Below, in pieces: positions 10,175 through 20,989 of a stretch of DNA of 64,000 nucleotides. Below the pieces are notes generated by a model that worked only from the letters and a program-made list of their open reading frames with translations, did no database searches and was not told the origin of the DNA. The stretch lies in the NCBI GenBank assembly GCA_914767715.1, contig OU612074.1, forward strand, positions 21,006,062 to 21,070,061, in the 5' to 3' direction. The stretch comes from Membranipora membranacea (Eukaryota; Bryozoa; Gymnolaemata; Cheilostomatida; Membraniporidae). Made by a program: the position numbers and the translations under genes. The stretch's first letter is position 1, and each line of letters opens with the position of its first letter.

Positions 10175-10570
10175 TTTTTCCTGTAAGACAAATAGGGGAG
10201 GGGGAGGGATTTGGAAACCACGATTATTACTTTATTCGTCCTGCGAGACAAATGGAAGCAAATGGGCCAGGGGAAGAGGTTTGGACAATATAATTACTAC
10301 CTTATTCGTCCGGCGAGACTAAAGGAAGCAAATGGGCCAGGGGAAGAGGTTTGGACAATATAATTATTACCTCATTCGTCCGGTGAGACTAAAGGAAGCA
10401 AATGGGCCAGGGGAAGAGATTTGGACAATATAATTATTACTTATTCGTCCGGTGAGACAAAAGGAAGCAAATGGGCCAGGGGAAGAGATTTGGACAATAT
10501 AATTATTACCTTATCTGGCGAGACAAAAGGAAGCAAATGGGCCAGGGGAAGAGGTTTGGGCATTGTAATC
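10175..10570. repeat. Minisatellite, about 70-bp unit, about five copies
   Basis: Tandem units contain 'attcgtcc', then 'gcgagac(a/t)aa(a/t)ggaagc', then 'aaatgggccaggggaagag', then 'tttggacaatataatta'. The first and last copies are degenerate. The unit length varies slightly and there are no unique spacers, so this is a minisatellite and not a CRISPR array. Confidence 0.9.
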
Positions 10571-10915
10571 TACTCTTGTTCAGTTATTAAAAGTATAAAG
10601 GAAACATGATACTAGCTATGGAAAAATACAGAAAAACGTCATGGAATTTCAACCAGAATGTAAGAATGAATAGTTGCCATGGGAACAATACTGATAGACC
10701 TTAAGATATAAAAATAAGTATCGATAAAAAAGAAAAGTTACTACTAATGATTGCTGATATTATATGTGTGGAGGTAGGAAATCTGTTGATTCTACCTGTT
10801 CACTATCCCCCAATGATCGGGTGTGAGCAATTTGGGGGGGGGGGGTAAAATGAGCAAAGTATCACGTCAGTCCTTTCTGCCACTTCCCTCAAGGTTCTTT
10901 CGTAAGCTAAAATCA

Positions 10916-11089
10916 TGGAGCCCGCTGCGTGGGTCGCCCCCTTGTCACGATGTCCGGTATCCCTGATACCACTAGCTTAATCACCGGGCGGTCAAGATGT
11001 TAGCTCATATTAAAGAGCGTTGCCCCTGGAAAGCTGAAAGTGTCGATATCAGGGAGGTCTAAGAATGAGACGATGCTATTTCCTATGAC
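10916..11089 (-). pseudogene. SGNH-hydrolase-like domain, copy 2
   Basis: The minus strand reads VIGNSIVSFLDLPD, then FSFPGATLFNM, an in-frame stop, and then IKLVVSGIPDIVTRGRP. Spacing and sequence match copies 1 (7544-8004) and 3 (12442-12666), including GNSIV, PGAT and VSGIPDI. The C-terminal DxxH block is not visible downstream. No intact frame extends it. Confidence 0.5.
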
Positions 11090-11344
11090 AAAATAGGTAT
11101 TGTTCGTTGCCATCACTTATTCCTTCCAAAATCTCATACTGGTTAAATTAACCCATTCTTCAAAATAACACTGTCACTGCTATTGTTGCTCCTAGTGTAC
11201 TGATTATAGGTGAACGTCTCTGCCTCAGTGTTTGAGAGGAAACTTGGATTTGCTCACTTTGCTGAGATGGCGTGGTGCTTTCTGAGACCTTTCATCTATT
11301 ACTGATTTTTTTTTGTTACGTCACGCTGTGACAGCTCATGCAGA

Positions 11345-11505
11345 CCATCTGGTACAGATCTGAGTTGGTTACCACTGATGTTCCCTATCTCTGTTTTGGA
11401 TACCACTGACGCTCCCTATCTATGAGTGGGTTACCACCGATGTCCCTATCTCTGTTTTGGTTACCACTGACGCTCCCTATCTATAAGTAAGTTACCACTG
11501 ATATT
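11345..11505. repeat. Short tandem repeat, about 68-bp unit, two copies and a bit
   Basis: Successive units read 'ggttaccactgatg(t)tcccta', 'tctctgttttgg', 'taccactgacgctccctatct' and 'ataagtaagttaccactgat'. No coding signal. Confidence 0.8.
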
Positions 11506-11929
11506 CAGTATATTGAGCTTATTTAACTAAGATCTCCTCAGACATTCAACGATGGCAGGTGTCATCCAGACAGTTGTAATTCGCCGTTGTGTTGTGGATC
11601 AGAGATTTGAAAAGGTTCTCAGTGAAAGTAGATGATTTTGTTGATTAAATCCAGCAAGCTAGCGATTCCCTGTGTATTGCGATTTGATCAAATAGTCAGA
11701 AGTAGCCTGGAAATCATTACGGTAGTCTTTTCTACAAATGGATTCATCTAAGTTTGTGCGCAGTCAGCTGATCTCTTACTAGAAGGAGATACAAAAAGAC
11801 TAAGATAGCAGAACAATTAACTAGTCCGTGCTTTCTTTGGCTAAAAAATGCTGGTTTCTCAACAAAACCTCATCTCCCTGATATGTATAGATTGGCTGGC
11901 AACCTCTCAAGTTTCAGCATACAATGTCT

Positions 11930-12350
11930 TAATTTTACCAGTATGTTAAAGAATGTAACAGTAACATCGTCAAATAAGTGATCTGTTTGTTGAGGTGTTT
12001 TTTATGTCTCAATGTTCATTGTCTGCTTGTGCTTCAAGGGCCTGATAAAAGTACTTCTCGTGGAAACAGAGCTTGTACAAATGATTCTTACATCTCCAGT
12101 CACTGCAAGTCAGTTAGGTGAGGTTGGGTGACCGTTTTGAACATTTTTTTTCTATCATTCATGCTTTCAGTTTGATCGTCTTGGTTCTTATATCCCTCTT
12201 CTGTCTCCCCCCATCAAATATGTCAGCGTTTATCTATGTCCTCTTTGAGCCAATGTACAATCTATCAAACATGTTGTCTGAACTGTTGCCTCCCAAACAC
12301 TCCTGCTGTAAGGCAAGGAGTCCCCTCATTTTTCTGAGAATTTAGGTTGC
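11930..12350. repeat. Repeat family R1, copy B, middle part
   Basis: Matches 100-510 and then, without the 5 kb insertion, 5687-5740. This makes it the best evidence for the pre-insertion arrangement of R1. The plus-strand ORF at 12118-12345 lies in it but has no recognisable domain. Confidence 0.7.
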
Positions 12351-12441
12351 ATATGCAGTCATTCAGTTTATATTCTATGCCCCAGTGATTGGGTGTCAGC
12401 AATTCACAGATTCACATCCGGTCTCTCAGCAGCTAATCCCT

Positions 12442-12708
12442 TCAGTGTCCTTTTGTAGGCCTGGATCTTTGGCCCCGCATCGTGAGTTGCACCTGTGGCA
12501 TGATATCCAGTATCCCTGATACCACAAGTTTTGTTCCCCGGACGTCAAGGTGGTGACTGAAGCTGTAATGCGTGGCCCCAGGGTAATTAATGTAGGTGTC
12601 TGTATCAAGGTGACCGAGATAGCGCACGATGCTGTTCTTTTTGATAACATGTCTATTTGCCTCCACGGCTAAATCCTCACTTTCTTTATCTAAGCCTTCC
12701 TAATATCT
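12442..12708 (-). pseudogene. SGNH-hydrolase-like domain, copy 3
   Basis: The minus-strand frame reads GLDKESEDLAVEANRHVIKK, then NSIVRYLGHLDTDTY, then NYPGATHYSFSHHLDVRG, then TKLVVSGILDIMPQVQL. It ends at a stop at 12442, and a stop precedes the Glu-Gly start. This is the longest uninterrupted copy (about 85 codons). It covers block I (NS), block II (PGAT) and block III (SGILDI) but not the His block. The sequence before it, about 12720-12760, has a coiled-coil flavour (VTEVERRLI..KERIEILGRL), as does the sequence before copy 1. Confidence 0.5.
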
Positions 12709-13001
12709 CTATTCTTTCCTTCAACAAATTAATCTTCTCTCCACCTCTGTTACCTCAACTCAACTCTACAACACGATGGATTTTGATCCCTAATAATACA
12801 CATTAGCAATTTTACTGGGCTCTTTGGTTGTACTAGGGGCTTCTTTCTCCATATCCAAATATTGAACAATGGAAACTTATTTTCAGATGAGAAAGAATGA
12901 AAACAGAACAGTTACCTTGGTACAAATTTCCTGTCTATCAAATAAAATAAAATACATGACATGTGTTGTTGAATTGATAGAGAAACTAATATCAAATGTT
13001 G

Positions 13002-13181
13002 TTACTGGCCAGTCCATTCTCCATGTATCCCAAGTTTGTTTAGCTCCCTAGCTTTCTCAACTCTAGCATTTTCAGTTACTGTCCTATCATGGAACTCCTT
13101 GCTCCTGATATCATATAGGCATGGGTATGTCTTGACTAAGTTGATCAAAATCTCTCTGGATTCATTGCTCACTGTTGACAT
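13002..13181 (-). CDS. Small MADF-like DNA-binding ORF
   Basis: A 59-codon frame on the minus strand begins MSTVSNESREILINLVKTYP and continues CLYDIRSKEFHDR, ending HGEWTGQ. The pattern 'LI.LV..YP.LYD..S..F.DR' is the first helix and turn of MADF/Myb-SANT-like domains. In animals these occur in transcription factors and in the accessory DNA-binding protein of PIF/Harbinger transposons. The usual third-helix 'W..IA..LG' is not clear, so the domain may continue in another exon or be truncated. It sits between R1 and SGNH-like sequences in the same orientation. Function is unknown. Confidence 0.5.
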   Translation of the reverse strand: MSTVSNESREILINLVKTYPCLYDIRSKEFHDRTVTENARVEKARELNKLGIHGEWTGQ

Positions 13182-13494
13182 GATGATTTGATTTCTAGTT
13201 ATAAAAGTGTGCGGTGTCTGATAGTTCGATTGCTACTAACCTGCTGAGTTCTGCACACAGTATTTATATTGGTCCCATGGCAACATGGTTGTTGATAAAG
13301 TGCGCCATAAATGTAACTATAATTAGCCAATAGGGGCATATTATTGCGGTAAAAGATTCACATCTAGCAATGAGCCAGCGAGCGATATATAGCCAGTCTT
13401 GCGAGAAAAAGGGGAGGAGCCTTTGTCACTAAGTAAATAACAAACAATCTTGAAGGGCTTATTACTCGCTCGTCTATGGTCTGCTTAAGGCAGT

Positions 13495-13770
13495 TTCCAG
13501 CCAGACACTGTTCTGCACTTCACACATTTGACAACTTTCTGAGTTTTAAAGTCAGTCTCCAGACACGGCTCACAATAGTAGTGACCATATGGTAACACGA
13601 GAGAGGCAATGTGTGAGAGTAGATTTAGGACAGCACACGATTGCATGAATGGAAACGTTTAAAATCTAATGATGCAGATAAACTATCCTGATCAGGGTCA
13701 CAGCACCTGCCTATTTATTTATGAAAGTAGTTTCATCATCAAGGGTATGCTTACCAACAGGCGATTATAG
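13495..13770 (-). repeat. Repeat R1 copy B, zinc-ribbon-like exon
   Basis: Counterpart of 5925-6200. The minus strand reads CAVLNLLSHIASLVLPYGHY and continues YCEPCLETDFKTQ and KVVKCVKCRTVSG. Two CxxC pairs 16 residues apart (CEPC, CVKC) suggest a zinc ribbon. No stop interrupts this stretch. It is likely an exon of the protein once encoded by R1; the parent gene was not identified. Confidence 0.5.
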
Positions 13771-13779
13771 TCATATTAC

Positions 13780-15681
13780 TGCCCGAAATCTTAAAAAATG
13801 TGTCACTGTTGATGTTTTATGGTGAATGTGCTTTATTTTCTTTTTTCTTATAACTTTAATTAACATTATGTTCAAATTAACTATTTTCTTCCAACTATTT
13901 CATTCAAAAGATATGTACAATTATAATGAGAAAACAATAAAAATACGTTACAATATCATTGGGAAAGATATTTTAGGTGTGAGTATATGAATATCTCTCC
14001 TCGGAGAATGATGTGACAAAATATATAACAGCACATAGATATCGTTATGAGTCAACTTGCAATCTTGAAAGGCAAAGTTGGGCAACAGAAGAAGTCTGAA
14101 TGATCTTGTAATATAGTTTGGAACAGAGAAAAAATTTGCTCACAGTTTGAAGGCTGGTTTCGGCTACATATTTAATTTATTTGTGATGTAATTTGGCTTT
14201 GGATTGTTGTATACTCGTATCAATAGTTTTACTAGATTGTTTTTATTGAATCGGCTCAAGAAAGAAGGCGGAGGGAATGAGCATTATGACCTTCATGAGC
14301 AACGTACACAGAGTAAAGTTTACAAGGAATTTTGACATTATCTGCTTAAGTATTTGAAGTTTGGCACCCCCTCCCATCCCTGACCTCTCTGGTTGTTGGC
14401 GGTGCTGTTATCATAGCGGGTGCTGTTTTGGATTAAGTCATCAATACTGACGCCATTTCCTTTGTGCAACCATTTTAATTCCTGTCATCACTGGCATGGT
14501 TTGGTTTAAATTATTGTTGAGCCTGAGCTCTCAAACATGAAATATGACTGATAAGGCTTTTAGGAGCTATATCGAAAGCCCACCTATCATCCACTGTTTT
14601 CCCTCAATTCTCAAGGACCTGATACATATTTGGTTGGTTTTCCCAGTCAGGTATCCAATGTTAAGGACCAGATATGCGGTAATGAAAGGAATTTTGAGTT
14701 TTTACTAGAAGAGCTTCCCAAACCTGTCGATAGCACATAGAGTTTGTTCATTTTCTAGAGGAAGCCTTTTGCAGATTATTAAGACTAGATTTAGCGGGTT
14801 AAGTACGTGTGTATTGGGTTGCTTTGGTCCTGTAGAACTGCCTTGCATTTATCGCTTATGGTCTTGTTTGCAGACATAGCAATATCATTAGGGATACTTT
14901 TGATTGTACTCTCGTAATGAATGAGGAAAGCTGATGTCAGTTATACTATTTATCAACAGATATGATGTTGTGTTATACAAATTTTTGGTATAAATTGCAG
15001 CAACCGTTAGGAGAGCTGACTCTTAGAGAGAAACCTACGGCTTCTCGCATCTGTCTGCTCGTTTTATCTTTGACAAGGAGGCCAAGCCCTTTCAGTTAAG
15101 CAGGGGTAACCTGCTTCATGACTTCATACAATCGCATCTAGATTGATGGTAATTTGCAGGTCTTTCGAGGTGCCCTTAATCTCAATGTCAGATTTCAGCT
15201 GCTGTGTGCTCCTGAGCTCTTTATGAATAGTCTGTCAAGGTAGTATAGTAATCCATGATCTTGGTCTTCAGACTCAATGATATCATTGGTTGATGTTTCA
15301 CTGTTGTTATCAGTTAGTACTTTCCGTTTTCATTTGAACAAAGCCATAATAATTAAGAAAAAAGAACAAATTATCAGAAAGAAACTTTTTGTTGCTGCTT
15401 GCCAACACGAAGACGCCCACTACCCTGATGCGAGGGCGTCATCAGATAGACACACAGTACAACAAACACCATACCGCTGGCTATGAGTCAATGCATGCAC
15501 AGAGAGTTTAAGCGACAAAATTAGATTGTGGGTTAAATTGTGAAAGCTGTTAAAAGAAAAAAAACATAATATAGGATAGCCCTGCCAGGTATTCTATAAA
15601 ATTGAATGTCAATAATAAACTAACAAACAAAACTAAAAAAAAATAACCTTTTTGACACACAAAAGTTTTAAGTCAAAACAA
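13780..15681. other. No recognised gene
   Basis: AT-rich sequence with frequent stops in all frames. A patch near 15130-15210 on the minus strand stays open for about 33 codons (ELRSTQQLKSDIEIKGTS...), but I recognise nothing in it. The plus ORF at 15277-15486 has no domain. Confidence 0.6.
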
Positions 15682-15698
15682 CCCCCCCCCCCCCCCCC
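15682..15698. repeat. C17 homopolymer
   Basis: A run of 17 C immediately 3' (in minus-strand sense) of the hAT dimerisation exon. Such runs are prone to length error in assembly. Confidence 0.95.
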
Positions 15699-15707
15699 GA
15701 GGATTTG

Positions 15708-15945
15708 CTACTCTTGGGGTACACATTCATCCTTCATATTCAGCTCTGCATGTCTATATGATAGCAGCCATCGGTCAACATAATTTTTAGACTTGAACAT
15801 ATAATTGCTGATATGTTTGACGGTCAGGTTATTTCTTAAATCAGAACAAACTACGCTCATGGTGGAGAACCCACATTCGCTGGCAGTGCATTTATTATCA
15901 TGTTTATCTCTGTGATTTTTGCAGGCTGAGCGTTAAGTTAGATTG
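15708..15945 (-). pseudogene. hAT-type C-terminal dimerisation region
   Basis: The minus strand reads CKNHRDKHDNKCTASECGFS, then TMSVVCSDLRNNLTVKHISN, then YMFKSKN and ends NMKDECVPQE before a stop at 15708. 'E(R/C)GFS.M..(I/V)...LRN.L....(I/L)...M' is the signature of the hAT transposase C-terminal dimerisation domain and its domesticated ZBED-like relatives. It may be the 3' end of the same minus-strand gene whose BED-like exon is at 20990-21241, but about 5 kb of poorly readable sequence separates them. Confidence 0.65.
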
Positions 15946-16740
15946 TCAATGAAATCTCTTGAATGCCCCTAACGGTCTCAAAGTGAAAGTCTCTCACAAA
16001 ATGAACCCAGCTGGGTCTCACCATTTATCCAGGGAGAGCACAGTCCTCAAGCTCACGCTGAGCTCTTGCGCTTAAGCTCAATACTGAGTAGAGTTTGACA
16101 AGAAAAAACTTTACATGGTTTGTTTGGGTCACGGATTTAACTGCATGCATCACTTTTGGCAAGCTCTACTTTGAAAACCGCTTATAATAGGATACAAATT
16201 GTTTTTGATTCAGAATCTGCAACATTGAAAACTCATATGGACATAGTATGGGAAATAATTTTAGTATTTGGATAGTCAATTATAGCATTTTCCGCCTGTT
16301 TTGCGGACAATTTGGCAGAATCTTTCATGATTTTCGTCACTAAAATTAGGGTTTATCAACATTCAAGCCTCCAATGATTTGGAAACCCAGTCTCACAGGG
16401 TTTTCAATGGTGCAGACTCTAAATCAAAAATCAGTTTTATCCTAACATTAGCGGTTTTCAATTTAACCCTCTTTCAGCAGGTTTTTTTATGCGGCGTGGG
16501 TTAAAAGTACCAAACTGGAGAGAGGAAAACTCCAAATTGAGGCATAAATAAGAGCTCAGAAAACTGTCTATTAGATGCCTTCTGCTTTGATATATCATCC
16601 CCATTACCACATTACCACTGGGCACCCGTTGGCTACGCATATAAACTCCCCTTCGTTTGATCAATTTTTATAGGGCGCTCACCTCCTTACATGCTGCAAA
16701 GCTGCAAGCCTTCTTTGCTTGTGGTGAGCTATGGGTACTC

Positions 16741-17300
16741 CTACATTTGGTTAGAGGTGTGACGTTTGACCTGGGCGCCCAAGGGAAATCCGCAACCGAT
16801 ATCACCAAGACAGTTTTGTAAGACTAGGCATATGGCATGCAGCGAGAGTAACATAGATTTGGCAGCTCTCGTACAAAAAAGAAGCGCATCAGCCTCAAAG
16901 TTGCAGGCTAGTTTCTTGGCTGTTGCAGCATTTGTAGCAGCACAGTCAAAAGTAACGACTCTGAAATTCACATTTTGTTCATGTAGGTAGGGCATCGACG
17001 GCACACATTATGACCGTCTTCCGTTGATCTGCAGTTAATCCTCTGGTTCGGTGATGGAGAAGTAGAAGTCTTCCATTTTTCTTTCATCCTAACTGCCATT
17101 ATCACAAGGGCCTCCATTGCCTCCTTGGTCTCATTGCCAACCCCATTGCCGATGTCTTTACAACCTGTGATACATCAAAGTCAAGTCTAGTATTAGCATG
17201 ATCAAATTGTCTATTGAGTGCCATTTGTTATAGATCCTCAACTGTAGCAGTCCTATGAGATGCCTCTGTGAAATGCTGTAAATGAACTAATAAACTAACT
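16741..17300 (-). pseudogene. Unassigned broken coding sequence between hAT-like exons
   Basis: The minus strand is open at 17004-16741 (MPSMPYLHEQNVNFRVVTFD then CAATNAATAKKLACNF). Upstream are fragments such as GNETKEAMEALVIMAVRMKE and LTADQRKTVIMCAVDA in different frames. Position and orientation fit the middle of the hAT-like gene, but I could not align the catalytic residues. The low-scoring frames may be coincidental. Confidence 0.25.
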
Positions 17301-20245
17301 TCATTGGCGCTATGCTTGGATATCGGTAAAGCTCCCATGAGAAGTGGTATTGTTAATCTGCTGTGACGGTTAGGTGAATGGTATGAATGTAACTTAACTT
17401 ACCGGCTAGCTTTTTTCTCTTTTAGGCTGTAAAGAATCTGCTGTTTTATTCCCATAGCATCAATCGTTAACGCTCAGTTCTGCGGCGCTCCGCTTCCTCC
17501 ATAGCTCGAGAATCACGTTTTTACACCGCACTGCTCAACTGCACACTGATGACGAGTTATACTATTGCATGTATATCTCTGATCGATAGAGAGTGAATTA
17601 ATTCACTTAGCTTGAGTGCAGCTGAAATTCAGTATTTAGGAGACGTATGGATGATTACCCAAACTTTTGGATATACACTTATCATTTTCTCATTCTTTGT
17701 TAAAATATTCTAATTTATATTTAGAAAATCTTATATCACCTTTTAACAGTTTTAGAAGAGCATTTAGCACATGTTTTTGACAATAAAAGTGACATCGAAA
17801 CTGTGTATTGCTAGCCTAAGCTCAGAAGAGAGAACTAATAATGCAGAGCTAGGTAATTCTGTTTCGATCATGTCTGTTTGATAAAATTAAAGTTGTCCTC
17901 TTTTTCAGCCAAATGTAGGTGCTCAATACTTGCGACAGAAGCTCTATCGATCAGATATACACATACTAATAGTGTAATCTCGAAATCAATGTGGCTCAAC
18001 TGTTAAGAAAACAGTGCATGAATTTCAAGAAAACAACTACAAAAAAAATCATTCTTGATACACTGATAATCCCACATTCGACATAACCAATGCAGGCCGA
18101 CATCTGGCATGATCAATTATTTATAAATCATTTTTACATTCACACTCTCTCCTGTGAGGTATTTGATGAGGGTTTATTTTCGAATATAAATTTCCTTGCT
18201 TACTTCTGAGTTGTTTTGAGGCTTGAGAGTCTGTCTTTTAATTCCATTCTGAGATATTCATGCGTTTTTAGCTGATATAGCTGCAGCATTATGGCAAACG
18301 TTTTTGGCTCCTCAGTGTATGTCCTATGCATTTTAAAGGGCTGAGGTTGGTAGCGTTTAGAATATATAGCGTTTATATATATAGCGTTCAGCATTTATGT
18401 ACCCTCTGGAGAAAGTCTTCCACAGTGTTTAAAGAAATTTTTTCTGATATGTGAAATCAGACTAGTGAAAACAAGCAACTAACCATCACCTGTGGCTAGT
18501 TTCTCTTCCAGTTCCTCGGTCTTATGCGACTGTTCATTAGCTCTTTCATAGTTGTCACCTTTGTTCTCAGCCCTTTCTCTCTCTGGTTAGCATTGTATAG
18601 ATTCCTCTTGGCACCTTTATGTTCTGTTTTAAGCTGAACGATCCTTTCCTAACGAGAGCTTATCATGGTCTTTGGTCATGGTCATGCTGAAAACACTTTA
18701 CTCACTTACTCACTTTAATTGTACAAAAGTAATGAGTTCTATTTAACATCTTACATTTCTGTCGGGAGTGTTTTGATATTCTTGCATGAATAATTTTATT
18801 GTGTACCTATGTCTAAATCGATTATGGAATGTATATTGTGAGTGACGTTTTGCTTTGACTCATTGAACACCCGCAGAATGGCATAATGGAAAATATGGTT
18901 GGAAAGCAGTCAGACCTTTTTGAATTAACTAAACCGGCCAACTTTTTAATACACCATAAGAACAGTTTGCAATAGTTGAGCAATTATATTCAAAGAATTC
19001 AGGGTTCTTTTTTATACCAAGCTATTAGTTGGGAGAGGTGATTCGGTTTTGGAAAAAATGTCAACAATTGAATTGGTGAAATGAATAGCATAAAATCTTA
19101 TTTCCTCTGCATGTAGTCTAAAAATCATGTCCCAAACACCCTGGACTCACCCCTAATATCTCATAAAAATATACACCTTTGTATTGCAGTTACTAGCTGG
19201 AGTGAATGGTGTCTCATGGGTGATATCATCGTAGACTGCACAATCTTCATCCACCATTTACAGAAAACACAACCAAACACAGTTACTGACTAAGTCAAAA
19301 TTACAAGAATGATGAAAGTTTCAGATGCACAATAAGTTGAATGAAACTGTAGGCTCTATATCGCACATAACATAGAGATAGGGCAGGGTACCCAATGATG
19401 ATGATGAACCATAAAATGTTTTGTACAATGTGTTTTCAGGAAAATAGTAAAATTAGTAAAATGCAGTTCAACTCAACATCTCACTTGATGGTTTTTATAC
19501 TCCTGCTTTGGTAACAAAAAATAATCCAAACCATGTGTACCTATAGTGCATGTCAGATGTTTCACGCTTGATTGGTAAATAACAACCTATCGCTCACCTC
19601 ATTTAAAACAGGCATGGCCACGTCGTTTACTTAACAGATCCTTTCGTTAACTGTAACCTCAGAACTGATGAAGTGCTCTGAGCATAATGCATCTCTTTTA
19701 TCAGGCCGATAGTTTTCTTTATCTATGCCGATGCAGGCTTTTAAGGTTAATCCTATAAAACAATGATTTTATAACTGAGCTGGTGTAAACTGTGATTGCA
19801 AAAGGTGAGAATGTTCAAAATCATATTTTTTGTGGCAGTGTAGGACTTGCCAACCTAGATTTTCCAAAATGCTTACAAAATTCTCAAAAAGCTTATAATG
19901 CTTACAAAACTCCAGGGTGCCTTACCTTACATGCCCAGAAATTGCTTTAAAAAAATTGTGCAAACAGTCTTCCCGGTTGGAGAACATAGCCGCCCCTAAC
20001 CAGCGTTGTTGGATTGCAGTAAACATGATCAGTATCATAGTGGCAATTTTTTAAGCCTTGTAGCTGTCTAAATGAGTTCTTCCCATTCTGATCGCTAACA
20101 GTCAGCAATTTGTGGCAACACACCAGTGAATATTAGAATAAGAATCACTAATGCTATGACAAATAACATGAGTCTGATATTAAGTCTAGGGCAGGAGGTC
20201 TGAGTTATCCCACCCCAACAAGGAGGTAGGCAACTTTGTTACTCT
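17300..20245. other. No firm gene; one coiled-coil-like patch at 18490-18650
   Basis: Mostly AT-rich with many stops. On the minus strand around 18650-18490 two frames together read IVQLKTEHKGAKRNLYNANQ and RERAENKGDNYERANEQSHK, a charged heptad-like stretch with a one-base shift between them, so possibly a decayed coiled-coil exon. Bases 17578-17600 share 'ctgatcgatagagagtgaat' with 53732-53755, pointing to a dispersed repeat. Confidence 0.4.
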
Positions 20246-20502
20246 GGGGGGTCTTTCAATTAGAAACAGCCAAAATCGCAATATTATCGCTCACTCACTG
20301 AGTGAGCGATACCTGCTAGGGGTCTCGCTTTCAGATCGCTCAGTCACTTGATGGAACTGTATACATTCTGAGTGAGCGATTTGGGAGCGATTTCCTCTAA
20401 TTGAAACACCAAGTGAGTGATAATTTTGAGCGATGTGATAGTGATGTGATAGTGATAACTTGCTTTAGTAAAGGATCACTCTTTCTAATTGAAAGACCCC
20501 CC
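20246..20502. mobile_element. 257-bp MITE with 21-bp terminal inverted repeats
   Basis: Left end 'ggggggtctttcaattagaa' at 20246 and its exact reverse complement ending at 20502. The interior carries repeated 'gagtgagcgat' in both orientations. A diverged relative lies at about 38846-39060. No target duplication is evident and there is no coding capacity. Confidence 0.85.
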
Positions 20503-20989
20503 TGTTTAAATAAAAGTTGAAGTTGGCAGAACCACGGTACACAAATAGGTGCGGATGTAATAAATTCCCGCTCTGCAGAATTATCCCCCAATCTCTAGCT
20601 AGTGCATTGCACTCGCCACTAATATAGGCTTATCACCAATGGGGGTTCATTCGTATAAGTGTTAAGATTGCTAGAAGTGCATGTTGATATCAGACATACC
20701 TATTGTAAGAAGGAAGGAAGATGTAACGTGAGTGGCTTTGGTTCTGCTACATGCATATACATTTTCAGGATCTCAGAGTCTGGGAAAGCAGATTTAAGGA
20801 CTTTTTGCATATATACCATGGTGTTGAATGACAAATTGTGCTGGACCAGGAAATTTGTCATCAAAATTCAGCCCGCGTCACCTACAAATACAAGATTTCG
20901 GTAATTTGATCAAAGTGCACATACTGCTGCCTGAATTTGGAATAGTTTCCAGGGTCGAAAATATAAGATGTAAGAGAAGAGCCACACAC

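Noticed and set aside
10175-10570. Regular tandem repeats that could suggest a CRISPR array
   Set aside because: Units are contiguous with no unique spacers, and the context is eukaryotic.
12426-12650. Minus ORF 12650-12426 in a different frame
   Set aside because: Overlaps the SGNH-like frame 12666-12442, which has the recognisable blocks.
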